A DNA stretch of 32,827 nt from assembly GCA_000697335.1 (NCBI GenBank), contig JNEM01011892.1, forward strand, positions 1 through 32,827, read 5' to 3'. The stretch is from Conidiobolus incongruus B7586. Taxonomy: Eukaryota > Entomophthoromycota > Entomophthoromycetes > Entomophthorales > Conidiobolaceae. The position numbers were made by a program, and so were the translations under genes. A model generated the notes under the pieces. It saw only the letters and a list, made by a program, of their open reading frames with translations. It was not told where the DNA came from and did not search any database. Positions 11,849 to 22,800 of the stretch are shown here, piece after piece (the first letter of the stretch is position 1; every line of letters starts with the position of its first letter).

Positions 11849-12127
11849 GTTTTATTAATATATCAGAATATAGGGCTTGATCCTGATTGAGATGATTTCC
11901 CAGCAAATAAGTACTAGGTAGTGATTTTATATAGTTATCAGTCGTTAAAGCAATGCATTGAATCACTTATTATAGTTGTTGACCCGGTTTCCCATTGAAC
12001 AAGGGTTTTACATGGTACTTGTGTGTGGGCTGTAGTCGAAATAATGACGGATGGTTTAAGTAGAATGGAGAGCGGACCTCCTGATCCGCAACAATTTGAT
12101 CAAAACGGAAAACTCTTATTTAAATAA
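11849..12127 (+). pseudogene. Eroded coding relic of about 93 codons, family unknown
   Basis: An island markedly richer in G+C than its surroundings reads in one plus-strand frame across the whole interval, with three internal stops (two TGA, one TAG) and a terminal TAA. Its last 42 codons are open and include VLHGTCVWAVVEIM and GLSRMESGPPDPQQFDQN. An earlier portion reads YSYQSLKQCIESLIIVVDP, moderately hydrophobic. The stops fall where Trp would suit the context, consistent with G-to-A changes of TGG. I do not recognise the family. It starts 0.1 kb beyond mariner copy B, so a deletion or insertion may have removed the rest of the gene. A working gene with stop suppression is unlikely because the neighbouring genes use standard stops. 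Confidence 0.5.
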
Positions 12128-13346
12128 ATAGATTGATAAATATAATTTATTATTTCAACTCATTCGAATATACTGCACTTTGAAATTTAATAAATATTGC
12201 TTATTTAGTGATTATCACTAGTATATAATTTTAATAATTTTTATTCATTGTAATTAAGACTCATTTGCCTTTGCAAAGTGACTTGTAATTTTCAAAATAT
12301 AATTGATAAAATATCAAAATATAAAGGATTAAAATTTGGATAATCACAATTCTGATATTATCAATTATATACCAAATAAACGCCAAGGATTATAAATAAA
12401 AAAGACCAATATTGGATATTCAGTTTTTGAGGTGTAAGACATTTGTAAAACTATTTTATCACATTAGGATTTATTTTACTTTACAATTAGAAATCAAAGT
12501 ATTTATTATTAAATTAAATATATAGATATATAAATATATAAATATATAAACATTATAATTGATAATGAATTAAAATTATTAAATTTCAATTTTAATTTTC
12601 GATATTCATACACTGTAAATTTGATTTATAATGTTTCTATTTTCATATTGTAAAATACAATTTTAACCATTTTGTCATTATTTATTAAATTGATTTAATT
12701 AGAATTTCATTATATATATGTAATTTGGAGTTGTTGTAAACCTGAAAACTCTATAGTAAATCACAAAGCCTCTTAATTCGGCTGGTTTATATAACTTATA
12801 AAATATAATCAAAATTTACATTACCCAATCAATCTCAATTTTGAAGTATACCATATTAAGAAAATTTGGTAATGCTATTCTTGATTTAATTTTTGTTGTA
12901 TTGCAATACAAGTAAATATTTTGGCATATTACAAATTCTACCAATCATTGTAGATGATATTATATAAATTTTTACCAATTAATACGTTCAATTTGAAGTT
13001 TTATTTGATTTAATATTTTATTTCAAAATATGGAAAATCGAATCAGTTTGTTAAATGAAGCACATTTAAGATGAAATTTATGACAAATACTATGACTTTT
13101 AATACAATTCCATTATTTATAGTATTGTTATGGAATTTATAGATTATAATGTAAGATAAATGCCATTTTTAATGCTTTATATTCTAAAAATACAAATATA
13201 CTGAAAATAAACAGATTACTTTGGATCGAAGTATGATTCCAATTTTCAAATTATCCCATACTCATGATTCAATAGATTGAATTTTCTTAAATTCACTCTG
13301 TTCATTGGTGTCTTATTAATTCAATTCATTAAGTAAATAAAGCAAA
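12128..13346. other. Spacer upstream of the MTC1-like gene
   Basis: AT-rich intergenic DNA, slightly less extreme in composition than the deserts elsewhere. It should contain the promoter of the gene at 13347. No RNA gene, repeat or coding remnant was recognised. Confidence 0.45.
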
Positions 13347-14576
13347 ATGGCTGATATTAAACCAAATAATAAAGATATTGTAGACGATGAGGTTGCTGAT
13401 TTTTTAAATAGTTTAGACAATACTCCAGTCTCTACTCCTACTGAACTTCCTGCTGAACCTAAATTCACTCAAAAGACCGAGAATAAGTCTATTCAAGAAA
13501 AAGAAGTTAATCAATTAGCTCAATCTACTCAAAACATTGGACTTGACGATACTAAAGCTGATGTCTCGCAAAAAGAATCGAAACCAATCCAACAGTCCCA
13601 ACCTGCTCAAGATGCTAAAAACCAGGATTTAGAAAAGAATCAACAAAGTTCCAATACTTCAAGTAGCTGGTCATTTAGTAGTTTGTGGAATACTGCTTCA
13701 AACGCCCTTAAAGAAACTCAAAATTCGGATTTATTAAAAAAGAATGTAAACTCTGTGAAAAACACCTTAACAGGTTTGTCCCAATCTGTTATGAATAACG
13801 AAGCTACTAGAAATTTAGAAACTTCAATCAAAACTTTTGCCAATCAGGATTCTCTTTCTAAAATTGCTAAAGATATAAGCAAGTTCACTCAGACTTCAGT
13901 TAACAATGTTATTAATACCTTGGCTCCTCCTCCCGAGAACTTGGAACAGTTACAAATTATTATCTTGAGTGATTATGACTATTCAGAGTTAGAGTTTTTA
14001 GTCTACAAGCACTGTGACGAGATATTGAAAAGACAGAATTATTTCAAGGATTTGGTTTTAAAGAATGGTAAGGCTATCCAAGTGAACCAACCCGGAAACC
14101 AATCCCAAGACAATGATGATGAGGAAGGTTTATTGGAAGCCGCTCCCGAAGCCAATCCCTTCCAAAAGATTTCTCATGGCTTTGTCGAGGGGTACAATGT
14201 AGCTAAACTTCGTGCCGAGGCTGCTGCATCACTCACCCAAGGCCAGACGTCTGCCTCTTCAAACACTGCATCTTATCTTGTTACTAGCTGTAACACTACA
14301 TCTGTATTCATTGCAATCCACCCATGCAAAGCAGCTCCCTTACCAGACACCTCCCTCATTTTCCATTCCTGCGTCCTGTACTGTCCCTCTGACTACCACT
14401 ACATCAAGACATTTTCCCAAGCACATCCCGTCGGCGATAGCGAGTCTTATGACGTGTTAAATATTTTATCACTCTCTATCCGACAAGTTATCACTGAGTA
14501 TTTAACATTTAAAATTAACAAATTAAATCAGGAATATCTGCAACAATTTGAACCTAACGAAAAATTCAATAAATAA
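13347..14576 (+). CDS. MTC1: MTC1-like protein (maintenance of telomere capping 1 family)
   Basis: A single exon encodes 409 residues. In yeast the family is linked genetically to telomere capping and physically to Golgi/COPI vesicle traffic; its molecular activity is not established. The N terminus has the family's short acidic motif DDEVADFLNSLD (residues 13-24), followed by a disordered Pro/Gln/Ser/Lys-rich linker up to about residue 105. Next comes an aromatic segment SSWSFSSLWNTASNALK (about 106-122) typical of the family, and an amphipathic helical stretch to about 185. The folded C-terminal domain (about 190-405) begins APPPENLEQLQIIILSDYDY and includes IFHSCVLYCPSDYHYIKTF. The protein is somewhat shorter than the yeast one (478). 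The ATG is preceded by AAGCAAA and is the first in frame. Assignment rests on the N-terminal motif, the aromatic block and the overall layout; I rate the family likely rather than certain. Confidence 0.78.
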   Translation: MADIKPNNKDIVDDEVADFLNSLDNTPVSTPTELPAEPKFTQKTENKSIQEKEVNQLAQSTQNIGLDDTKADVSQKESKPIQQSQPAQDAKNQDLEKNQQSSNTSSSWSFSSLWNTASNALKETQNSDLLKKNVNSVKNTLTGLSQSVMNNEATRNLETSIKTFANQDSLSKIAKDISKFTQTSVNNVINTLAPPPENLEQLQIIILSDYDYSELEFLVYKHCDEILKRQNYFKDLVLKNGKAIQVNQPGNQSQDNDDEEGLLEAAPEANPFQKISHGFVEGYNVAKLRAEAAASLTQGQTSASSNTASYLVTSCNTTSVFIAIHPCKAAPLPDTSLIFHSCVLYCPSDYHYIKTFSQAHPVGDSESYDVLNILSLSIRQVITEYLTFKINKLNQEYLQQFEPNEKFNK

Positions 14577-14984
14577 TATAAAGTGTTTGATATATATTTT
14601 ATTATTACATTCCTATTTTTAATTAATTTAAAACAGGGTTTATTTTTTATATTTTGTTGAATAGTTATATTCGATTAAAGACTATGCAATGCTAAACTAT
14701 TGTGACTTGTTTTAGATTTAATTCATATCTAAACAAAAAATAAATAAAAAATAATTTAAATGGGGTTCAACAATTATGAATGATATATTTTAATGAATTT
14801 ATAGTACATAAATAATAAAACTTTCCAATATTTTCAATGTATTCAATTATTTATAATATAATCACAAAAATAATAATTTACAAAAAGAGCAAAAGTTTAA
14901 AACTATTACCTAATATGGTAAAAATTGACAATTATTAAGAAATATCACAGTACAATTTATTTTAAAACTTGATTCAAATTATTG
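14577..14984. other. Spacer between MTC1-like gene and tRNA
   Basis: AT-rich 3' flank of the MTC1-like gene. No feature is recognised before the tRNA. Confidence 0.5.
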
Positions 14985-15066
14985 GCTCTTGTAGCTTAGA
15001 TGGTTAGAGCATGGCATTAACTTCATTAGGCAGCCAAGGTCATAGGTTCAAATCCTATCAGGAGCA
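14985..15066 (+). tRNA. tRNA-type gene, anticodon unresolved (enlarged anticodon loop)
   Basis: A cloverleaf folds by hand. The acceptor stem GCTCTTG pairs with CAGGAGC (one G-U), with discriminator A at 15066. The D arm is GCTT/GAGC with a nine-base loop containing GG. The variable region is AGGTC. The T arm is ATAGG/CCTAT with loop TTCAAAT, giving a B box GGTTCAAATCC that matches the consensus. A TTTTT Pol III terminator follows within ten bases. The anticodon stem is TGGC/GCCA with an A-A pair at its loop end, and the sequence between has 15 rather than 7 bases, so an intron of about eight bases is likely. At the standard positions the anticodon would read AAC (Val), but position 37 would then be U, which is abnormal. 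The gene may therefore be spliced differently, be mutated, or have another identity; acceptor and D arms look Thr- or Ile-like. Confidence 0.75.
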
Positions 15067-15920
15067 ATAATTTTTATTCAATTTTTAATACATTTTGAAT
15101 TTTTAAATACAGAATTCTATTAAATATTACATATCAGAGTTTAAATATTATTTGATTACTTTATAACATTAATAATATACTTCGTTTTCACATTTTAATC
15201 AGTGTGTATCTAATATATCTTTCAATAATATGTATTTTATAAAAAAATACATCAATAACAATATTATTCATATTTTTCAGTTCATTTCATTATAGTTTTA
15301 ACGTTCAAATATTAATAATACACCATATTAACCTAGTAACATTTGTGATATATCCAACATTATTAATCTATATCATTATCAATCGGGTAATTAGATTATC
15401 GCAATGGTCACGAATATTGTCTAATCCATATGTTCATCTCTGTATGAAATGCTAATATCATTTAACATACTTAATCACATAAATATTCATTGCCAGTTTA
15501 ACCACATTAATTAATAGTCACATCATTTTGAACTCAAATTAGTATTGTAAATTTTTAGTAAAACTCAATCTTGTATAACAGTTAATTTATTCTTGTCATT
15601 AATCAAGGAAGAAACACAGTTTGACATCACGTTAATTAATAATTATTTGGAAATATTACAATATTCTCTGGTTATTTTATTTTTTAGTCTCATGTTTGAA
15701 ATTATAAGATAATTTATTATTAATTAAAAATAATATTTACAAGCTTTGCAAAACATACATAGCATATTCTTTATACACTGATTTTCGCATAATTATAAAA
15801 TACTATTTTTATTTCAATTGAGTTTGTATGTTAAATAAATTATTAGTTTAGTAATATAATCCATCACTTGATTTATTTTTATAAAATAAAATTTTGATAT
15901 TTTTACATATTATAACCTCG
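15067..15920. other. Spacer between tRNA and TIR element
   Basis: AT-rich DNA. Apart from the tRNA terminator T-run near 15070 I recognise nothing in it. Confidence 0.45.
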
Positions 15921-15924
15921 TGTA

Positions 15925-15951
15925 TTATCCTAGTGCTGGAAACTAGGATAA
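15925..15951. repeat. Left TIR and terminal hairpin of the 1.3 kb element
   Basis: ATTATCCTAGT and ACTAGGATAAT (15924-15952 region) are perfect complements separated by GCTGGAA. The first 20 bases also pair with the far end of the element at 17213-17232. Confidence 0.8.
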
Positions 15952-17212
15952 TTGTATTGAATTAAGTTGGATTATTGGTAAGTGATAGGATTAGAATATA
16001 GTTATGGAGTTTTATTGGAAATCTTTGATAGAGACTTAGTGTTATAGCTAGGTAATTGGGTAGGTTGATGAATGAATAGACAGATAGATAGGTAGGTAAA
16101 TAGATCTCTGTTATATTTCCTCCTCTCTATACTGGGATGAGAATGGATCAATTTAAGGGAAAGTAGGATAAGAGGTAAATTATGGGTAAACTGACATAAA
16201 AGGTAAATATATATGGATTAATTGGATAGATATGTGACACCTCAGTTGTTTTCAATGATTGGGATTTTAGATTATAATAGTAATTAAATTGATTTATAGT
16301 ATATTAAATTATTGTATATATTATAGGATAGAATTCAAGTATAAATAAAAAATATATATGTATATCAAGTACCAAGTTTCTATTATATAAAAAATCAGAT
16401 AAACCTTCAATTACGTTAATTTTTAATGAAATGATATGTTACGCATATGATCAAATTGTTTTATTAATAACTATAATGTTTGTGTTTTATTAAAATTATA
16501 TAAGTTAATTTTATCAATAATTAAAGTGTGAAAAAATAGCTGAAGTAATTATTATTAATAATATCAAGCCAAATTTTAATCACAATAACTGATCAGATTG
16601 ATCTGAATATTAAATAGACCCCATTTATCATAAAGTTTTGCACTATTTTGATTTTATTTTATAATATTCTAAAATTTGTAAATTTTGTTTTTTTTGAATG
16701 CAAAATTATTGTGTAAAATCAAACAGTATTTCTAATTTCTAATATATTTTATATATTTTGTTACAGTTACTTTGGTCTATCTATTGATAATAATCTGACT
16801 TTTTTAAATCACATATTGTAATCTTAATATATTTCCAATCTAGATATAATAAACTTTATACTATAAGATAACTTCAACATTTTATTTTCATATTTGAAGA
16901 CCATATCAGTTATTTACTAACCATATCACATTATTTTGATTTTAAATACAATTGATTAAGCAAACACAGTCATTTTCAAATAAAGCATCAATTTGATGTT
17001 AAGTTGAAAATTGATATAATAGTAAATTTCAAATTTAAATAATTGTCATACATTTACTTAATAACCTCATATACCTTTGCCTTTTATCTAAACTCTCATA
17101 TAATTTATTCTTAATCCATCTTATATATATTATCAAAAAACATTACCTCAATAATAATGGCTTATTCCTTAATCTGGATAGCGAAAGTTTCCAAAAACGC
17201 AGCAACCACCCA

Positions 17213-17232
17213 AGTTTCCAACACTAGGATAA
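17213..17232. repeat. Right TIR of the 1.3 kb element
   Basis: AGTTTCCAACACTAGGATAA is the inverted copy of the left end with one mismatch, followed by TA. Unlike the left end it has no internal hairpin partner. Confidence 0.78.
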
Positions 17233-17469
17233 TACAATTATGTAACTAATGTTTATATAATGCTAATAAAATATTTTAATATGGTTAGATTAAAGATTTC
17301 GAAATGACTTTATTTTGATGAAATTATGAATTAGTCAAAACTAAAAAATTAGTAACGATGATAAAATTTTGTAAAATACTGATATAATACATAAATCATT
17401 CATAAATATTTATATATATGGTGGATCTGAAGTGAGAATATGTAAGCAAATATCAAAGCCAAAAGGAAA

Positions 17470-17787
17470 ATGTCAAAAGAAACAGCAAATGCAAGTAGAT
17501 TTTCTGAAGTTAGTAAAGTAAATCCTTTAATGGAAGGTCCTGATGAACTTAAAATTGAAAATGATACAGTCAAGCAATTGAATGTTGGTTGGGCAGATAA
17601 AGATATTAGTCAAGAGGAGATGAGAAAAAATCAACTAGTTGAAGATCAAGACCAAAATGACATTAATTCTGGTATTTCGACTGCTGAGTTTCAAAAGGTG
17701 AGTGGTGGACATCCTACTGGAAGACAGTTTTATCCATCACAAGAAATGGATGAAGAGAAGAAAACAACTAAATATGAATCTGCATGA
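17470..17787 (+). CDS. Small hydrophilic protein, distant SMP/LEA-like
   Basis: A 105-residue single-exon protein, acidic and free of Cys and membrane segments. Residues about 45-80 contain DISQEEMRKNQL followed by SGISTAEFQKVSGGH, which resembles the second repeat of the protein at 28505 (ISAHDVDEIQ, GSTTAEFQ). The N-terminal half (MSKETANASRFSEVSK) has no clear counterpart. Seed-maturation (SMP) and related LEA-type proteins are small, disordered and linked to desiccation or spore survival in plants and fungi; that role is inferred from the weak repeat only. A TATATATA string lies about 55 bp before the ATG, which is preceded by AAGGAAA. Composition and codon choice resemble the neighbouring genes, and the start Met is the first in frame. 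It sits just after the 1.3 kb TIR element. Confidence 0.7.
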   Translation: MSKETANASRFSEVSKVNPLMEGPDELKIENDTVKQLNVGWADKDISQEEMRKNQLVEDQDQNDINSGISTAEFQKVSGGHPTGRQFYPSQEMDEEKKTTKYESA

Positions 17788-18179
17788 TATAACTTCAAAT
17801 CTAAGTGAACTTAAAATCATGCTGAATTTTTTATATCAATAGTTATTATCAATAAATTCTGCCAGTCAAATATTATATTATTATAATTTCTTAATAATGT
17901 TATCAAAATATTCAAATTGTTATATAATGTAGCTGATTTTGTATTATCACTTAAATATAGTTAAGAGTATAAGAAAAATAGTGAACACTATGCTTAGAAA
18001 AATGATTATACTCTTAACAAACAGTATTTACATAATATAAATTTTTGAAATATAATCTATGATAAATGAAAAAATATTTATAAAATATAAAAACATTATA
18101 TTATCAAATTATTTTTTTGCAATGCAAGTTGGAATCAATATTTTTTTTGGATATTCCTAATATAGATATTAAATAATGG
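17788..18179. other. 3' flank of the small SMP-like gene
   Basis: AT-rich DNA with no recognisable gene or repeat. Confidence 0.4.
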
Positions 18180-18760
18180 ATTTGGAATAGGTGTTGTATT
18201 TCAAAATTAATTACCTATCCTAGTTTGATAGTTAAACCAATATTATCCCTCATTTATTATAGCTTTGTCATTTTATGATTAATGGATATTCTTTGTTCCC
18301 TTTGTCTACTCTGTTAAATTATAACCAAATCCCATATCATTCATTAAGCCAATTATTCAAACCCAAAAGTGATAAAGATAGAAAGTAGTTTTCTTTTGGA
18401 TATTCTGCTATAATATCTCAATAGTAAGTTCTAAGACTTACAGTCCTATTACTTTAAAGAGAAGGATTAATAAATAATTTACTAAATCATATTATGAGTA
18501 CTTTTCTAACTACAATCTTACAAAATTTAATATAAAACACAACAATAGGTAAAACCAAATATTCTTTAAAAATTTAAATAGTCATTAAGCTGGAGAAATT
18601 ATCAACAATTACTATTAATTTTAAAGTGACTTTTTTTGAGTTAAATTCTATAAGCCTATTATCATCATTTAAGATTTTCATTTTTTTATGATCAAGCAAT
18701 AGTAAAAAGATAAATATTAGAATTAACAATAAATTTATAATACATTATAATATCCATTAT
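18180..18760 (-). pseudogene. Faint coding relic, possibly an old retroelement
   Basis: The minus strand shows a coding-like composition over several hundred bases, with short stretches such as IIGLMNDMGFGYNL near 18300-18340. The setting of Asp, Met and Gly residues faintly recalls a retroelement RNase H region, but the family cannot be named. It is interrupted many times and is clearly not functional. Treat as a possible fossil only. Confidence 0.22.
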
Positions 18761-19762
18761 GAAAAATTCACACTTCAGTTATATTATTAATCTATTTTAT
18801 CAAGTTTATCTATTTGTGACCCAGATGGTAATAAATTTTTCAATAAAAGACAGGGAAATATGAAATTTTTCTTTTATACTATTGGATTCAAAAGATATAC
18901 AAATCAATATTATAAATGTTGACAACAACAGATTTTTGGACCTAAAAAAAGAAATTTTAAATTCCAATATAATATATCTATGTTAATAAAATTCAAATAT
19001 CATCTGAACAAACATTTTCCAAATATAGTAAATATCTAGTACAAAATCACATCATTCACACCTTTAGTTTTGCCAAATATAGTAAACCAATTGCTATCAT
19101 AAAACCTAAACATCAGACAAAAATCTTGAGTGTTTGTATTTTTCTACAATAATGCTTTAATTATGTGAATTTTAAATGTATTTTTAAATCACTTTATTAA
19201 CTTGATATAATACCTTTATTTGAATTTTTATTTAAATTTTATCTAATCAAAGTTTAAAACTCATTAATCTTATTAATTAAGAATACGAATAAAGACACCC
19301 AGAACATTGCATATTTAAAAAACTAAACCAAAATAATGCTGATTCACCAGATCAAATTTATAAATTTGATTATATTTTGAAAATAATAAAATATTGTATA
19401 TAAGCTGTTTTTTATTTCATATTAAACAAAATTTATTCTAACTCTATCAAATTGAAAAATATATACTACAAAAACATAAAACACCATTGAATACTTTTTT
19501 GTTCTATATTAATTATTATTTTAATGGTAATTTAGCGAGTTGCTTTGAATATAGACAAATGAATATTTTATCTACCATATTTAATATCACTGAATACAGA
19601 AATTAAAATGCTCTATTTCTAATTTTGGTATTATTAATAATTACAAATTTAGTGATGTAATCGATATTCATTACAAATTCTATTATAAATTTATCGAAAT
19701 TTAATTGGATTATAATATCAATTGAACCAATCGGTTTCAATTAAGAATACACTAAAAATGAG
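18761..19762. other. Spacer upstream of the 1280-residue protein gene
   Basis: AT-rich intergenic DNA without recognised features except the promoter-proximal TATA-like string given separately. Confidence 0.4.
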
Positions 19763-19770
19763 TATATATA
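19763..19770 (+). promoter_or_regulatory. TATA-like element upstream of the 1280-residue gene
   Basis: TATATATA 64 bp before the ATG at 19834. Similar strings sit about 55-70 bp before the ATGs at 17470 and 28505. In DNA this AT-rich such strings are common, so the repeated spacing is the only support. Confidence 0.3.
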
Positions 19771-19833
19771 GATAGTTGAGAATCATTTTGACATTATCTT
19801 TCCACATTTTGAGCTGGATTTTATTCAATCAAA

Positions 19834-22800
19834 ATGTCAATCACAGAAATTATTAATAATATTTTCAACTTAGATCATAAACAAAGAAACAAATTATTAT
19901 CTAATATTGGTCTTAACTTTCATGGTCTTCAAGGATTTAGTGACTTAGCTTCAAGTTTATCTTTTCATGAAAACCGTTTCAAATTGTATTCAGAATTAGA
20001 TGAAATAAATTCATTCGAATCTCGACAATTGAAGTTCCATATTGCTCTTAACCACGACGATTTTGATGTTGTTACTCATATTTGGAACTCCACCGATATC
20101 AATATAATTAGATATACAGTTCAGCGAGGTGACAAACTATTTCGTAATGAGCTATTCTGGCCCAAATTGGATTGTGTCCTAAATAACGTTAGCTTGGTTG
20201 CTCGACAAAAGATTTTAAAGAAGATTACCTCGCTCGATCTCCCATCACTTTGTGAAGTTGGTTTTAATTGGATATTGAAGCATTATGGAAACATTCCTGC
20301 TTTTGATTATTTACCTTATTGTACTGATGATTTTATTCAGAGTTATTTGAATGAAAATTATGAAATAGTTCCCCACAAACAAATTCAAAAGCTCATTAAG
20401 ACCAAAAAAGGACATTTAATATTTCCCTTTATTGAGAAATCTTTGCAATGTAAAGAGAATCATCTCAAATCTCATGAAACCAGCCATTTATCTTTTGTTA
20501 TGATGCATTATCCTAAGAAATTCTTAGATTATTTTACATTTTATTACAAGAAAATTTACCAACTTGAAGGTAACTGGACTCGAATTATTTGTATTAATCC
20601 TTTGTTAGTCCTTGATACAATTATTCAGAATTTGGATGAATTTGGGTTACCTGAGTTTATGAGGAAAAAAGAAAACACACGATTTTATTCTGATGATCAA
20701 TTATTGGAGATATTTACCAAGTTCTTGGATAAGAGAGATATTTTTAGCCATTATATATCTCTTTTACCCTTTTTATCGAGATCCAACCGCTTTGTCCTTT
20801 TCAATCACTGTTACCAAAAAGTGGAACCATCAAGAAAGTTTGATTTCTTATTAATTCTTGTTCGAAGTGCCTCAGATTTTGAATTATTCGATTATCATTC
20901 CAAATCCAAAATCCTTGATATGATGCTTGATTTAGACGAGGATAAATTTAACCGCGAGCTTAGCGGCAATTTTAGCAACTTGCAATTGAAATCGAACTTT
21001 AATCAAAAGTGCTTATTGTCTGTAAGCAAAAATTATGATGACTTACTCAATTTGATCAAACGATATGGAAATGAGGCTAGTGATCGAGGTGAAGCATTAA
21101 AATCTTTATTCCATGCTGTTTATCATAGCCAAGATCATTCCAAACTCTTGAGTGAATCTTTGAATATTGTGTATGACCGATATCGAAATGACCAGCCTCA
21201 AGTTCACACTGGATGGATTAACGATCTTCAGGATTACCATTATAATCAGCTGAGTTGGAACCAATTACAAATTCTATTCAAGTTGTTAGAAAATTGGAAA
21301 CTGAAGCCTACTCAAAATTGGACATCAATTCACGGTTTAGTGAATGCTCTTTGGAAAATTTTGTTACTGAATATTGAAAGACATGTTTCAAACACATCTC
21401 AATGTTCCAATCTGTTGGATCTGGATCAATGTACTACTTTATTAGTGAATTTTGTCAAAGGAAACAACAGGGATGAAAATACTAAAGACTATTTCAGCAA
21501 TACTTTTGCGTGGGTTTCGGGATATTCAAGAAGTGGAGATTTCAAATCTACTTTCCCCTTTGAATTGATAGAGCGATCAATCAACGAGCTTTATCCTAAT
21601 GTGTTGAAATCCGGAAATTATGAATACATGAATCAAGTAATTAATGGGTTTGAAACACTATTTAACAGAAACCATTTGGTGAAAGTTCCTCAGATCAATT
21701 CCATCCTTAAGATTTTTTCCAATCCCGAATTAGATACTAAATATCATCAAATTGTGCTTCAATATTATTCATACTGGCCAGTCGATAAAGAATTTATCTT
21801 TAAAATCCAATCATCTCTTCCCATATATGTGCCTTATGGAGTGATAGAAATATTATTCCAATCACCTGAATCAATTAATGATTATTTGAAACAAACATAT
21901 CAAATCAAGAACTCATTGTACAATGAATTGAACTCCAAGTATCCTAGCTTATTTAGCTCATGCATATTGAAGATTAGAGAATATGGATACTCAATCTATG
22001 ATAGAATGTCGCTAAAGGAGAAACAAATCATCATTGACATGATACAACATACACTTGTATATGATGAATGCAGCCAATGGCTAAAGAAATGCTTGGTCGA
22101 TTACTTAAGCAATCGTCCACAATGGTGGACCAATATTGGAGATATCCATAAATACCTCCCTCCCCCAAACACTTCGCCTATTGCAAAGGAATCCCCTTCT
22201 AATAATAACAACGACCAATCTGATGCGTTTGTGTTAATTGATGAAGAAGATCCAACCAATGTAAACACTAGTGAAATCAATCCTGAGAGCTATTCAAGCC
22301 AGTTAAAATCCAAATTCTTAACTAGCATAGCTCGCATGCCTGATTCCTCAAAAGCTTTTGAAGTTATCTATCCTTATTTTAATACTGATTATTCCAGTTT
22401 AGTACTGCAATCACTTTCTAGAAAATTAATGCTCTTGACATATTCTGAAGCAAATTCCAAAATCCAAGAGATATTATCTAAAGAGGTGAAGATTACGGTT
22501 CAAAAGGAATTGCTCCGATTGGTATTAGACATCAGCTACATTCATGATAAGGATTCCAAATTAGAAGAATTATGGAAATTTTGTCGCAAGCATCCAAGTC
22601 TCATCAAAACTTTGTTAGATCTTATTCCAGGTCTTGTGCCATGTATTAAGAACTATGATTTATTGTTCGATATTTGCTCTACTACCATTCAAGACCCTAC
22701 ATATTATGAAACTATAGTGACCCTTCATTCCAAGCATATGGTTAAGAGCAATTTTAGAGACCAGTTCATCAAACTCGTTTTTGGTCACCTCCCCAAAAAG

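Larger units (their letters stand above)
15925..17232. mobile_element. DNA transposon-like element, 1.3 kb, with terminal inverted repeats (second family)
   Basis: The left end at 15925 begins TTATCCTAGTGCTGGAAACT, and the reverse complement of the right end near 17232 reads TTATCCTAGTGTTGGAAACT, 19 of 20 identical. Each end is flanked by TA (15923-15924 and 17233-17234), consistent with a TA target-site duplication as in Tc1/mariner/pogo-type elements. The left TIR continues into its own complement, making an 11-bp hairpin around a seven-base loop (15925-15951). Subterminal sequence on the left is purine-rich with GATA/GGTA short repeats (about 16072-16105). The interior is AT-rich and shows no transposase frame, so it is either a nonautonomous derivative or an autonomous copy decayed beyond recognition. 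Its ends differ from those of the ATGGGAA-ended mariner copies, so it is a separate family. The well-preserved TIRs suggest it is younger than those copies. Confidence 0.7.

Noticed and set aside
11849-12127. Use of a variant genetic code (TGA or TAG read as an amino acid)
   Set aside because: The conserved genes in the window contain no in-frame TGA, TAG or TAA and end normally, so the relics are broken genes rather than recoded ones.
11849-12127. Spliceosomal, SRP or RNase P RNA gene
   Set aside because: I compared remembered core motifs of U1-U6 and 7SL and found no match; the open frame explains the island better.
14212-14460. Second plus-strand frame inside the MTC1-like gene
   Set aside because: It lies wholly within the 409-residue frame and has no independent support.
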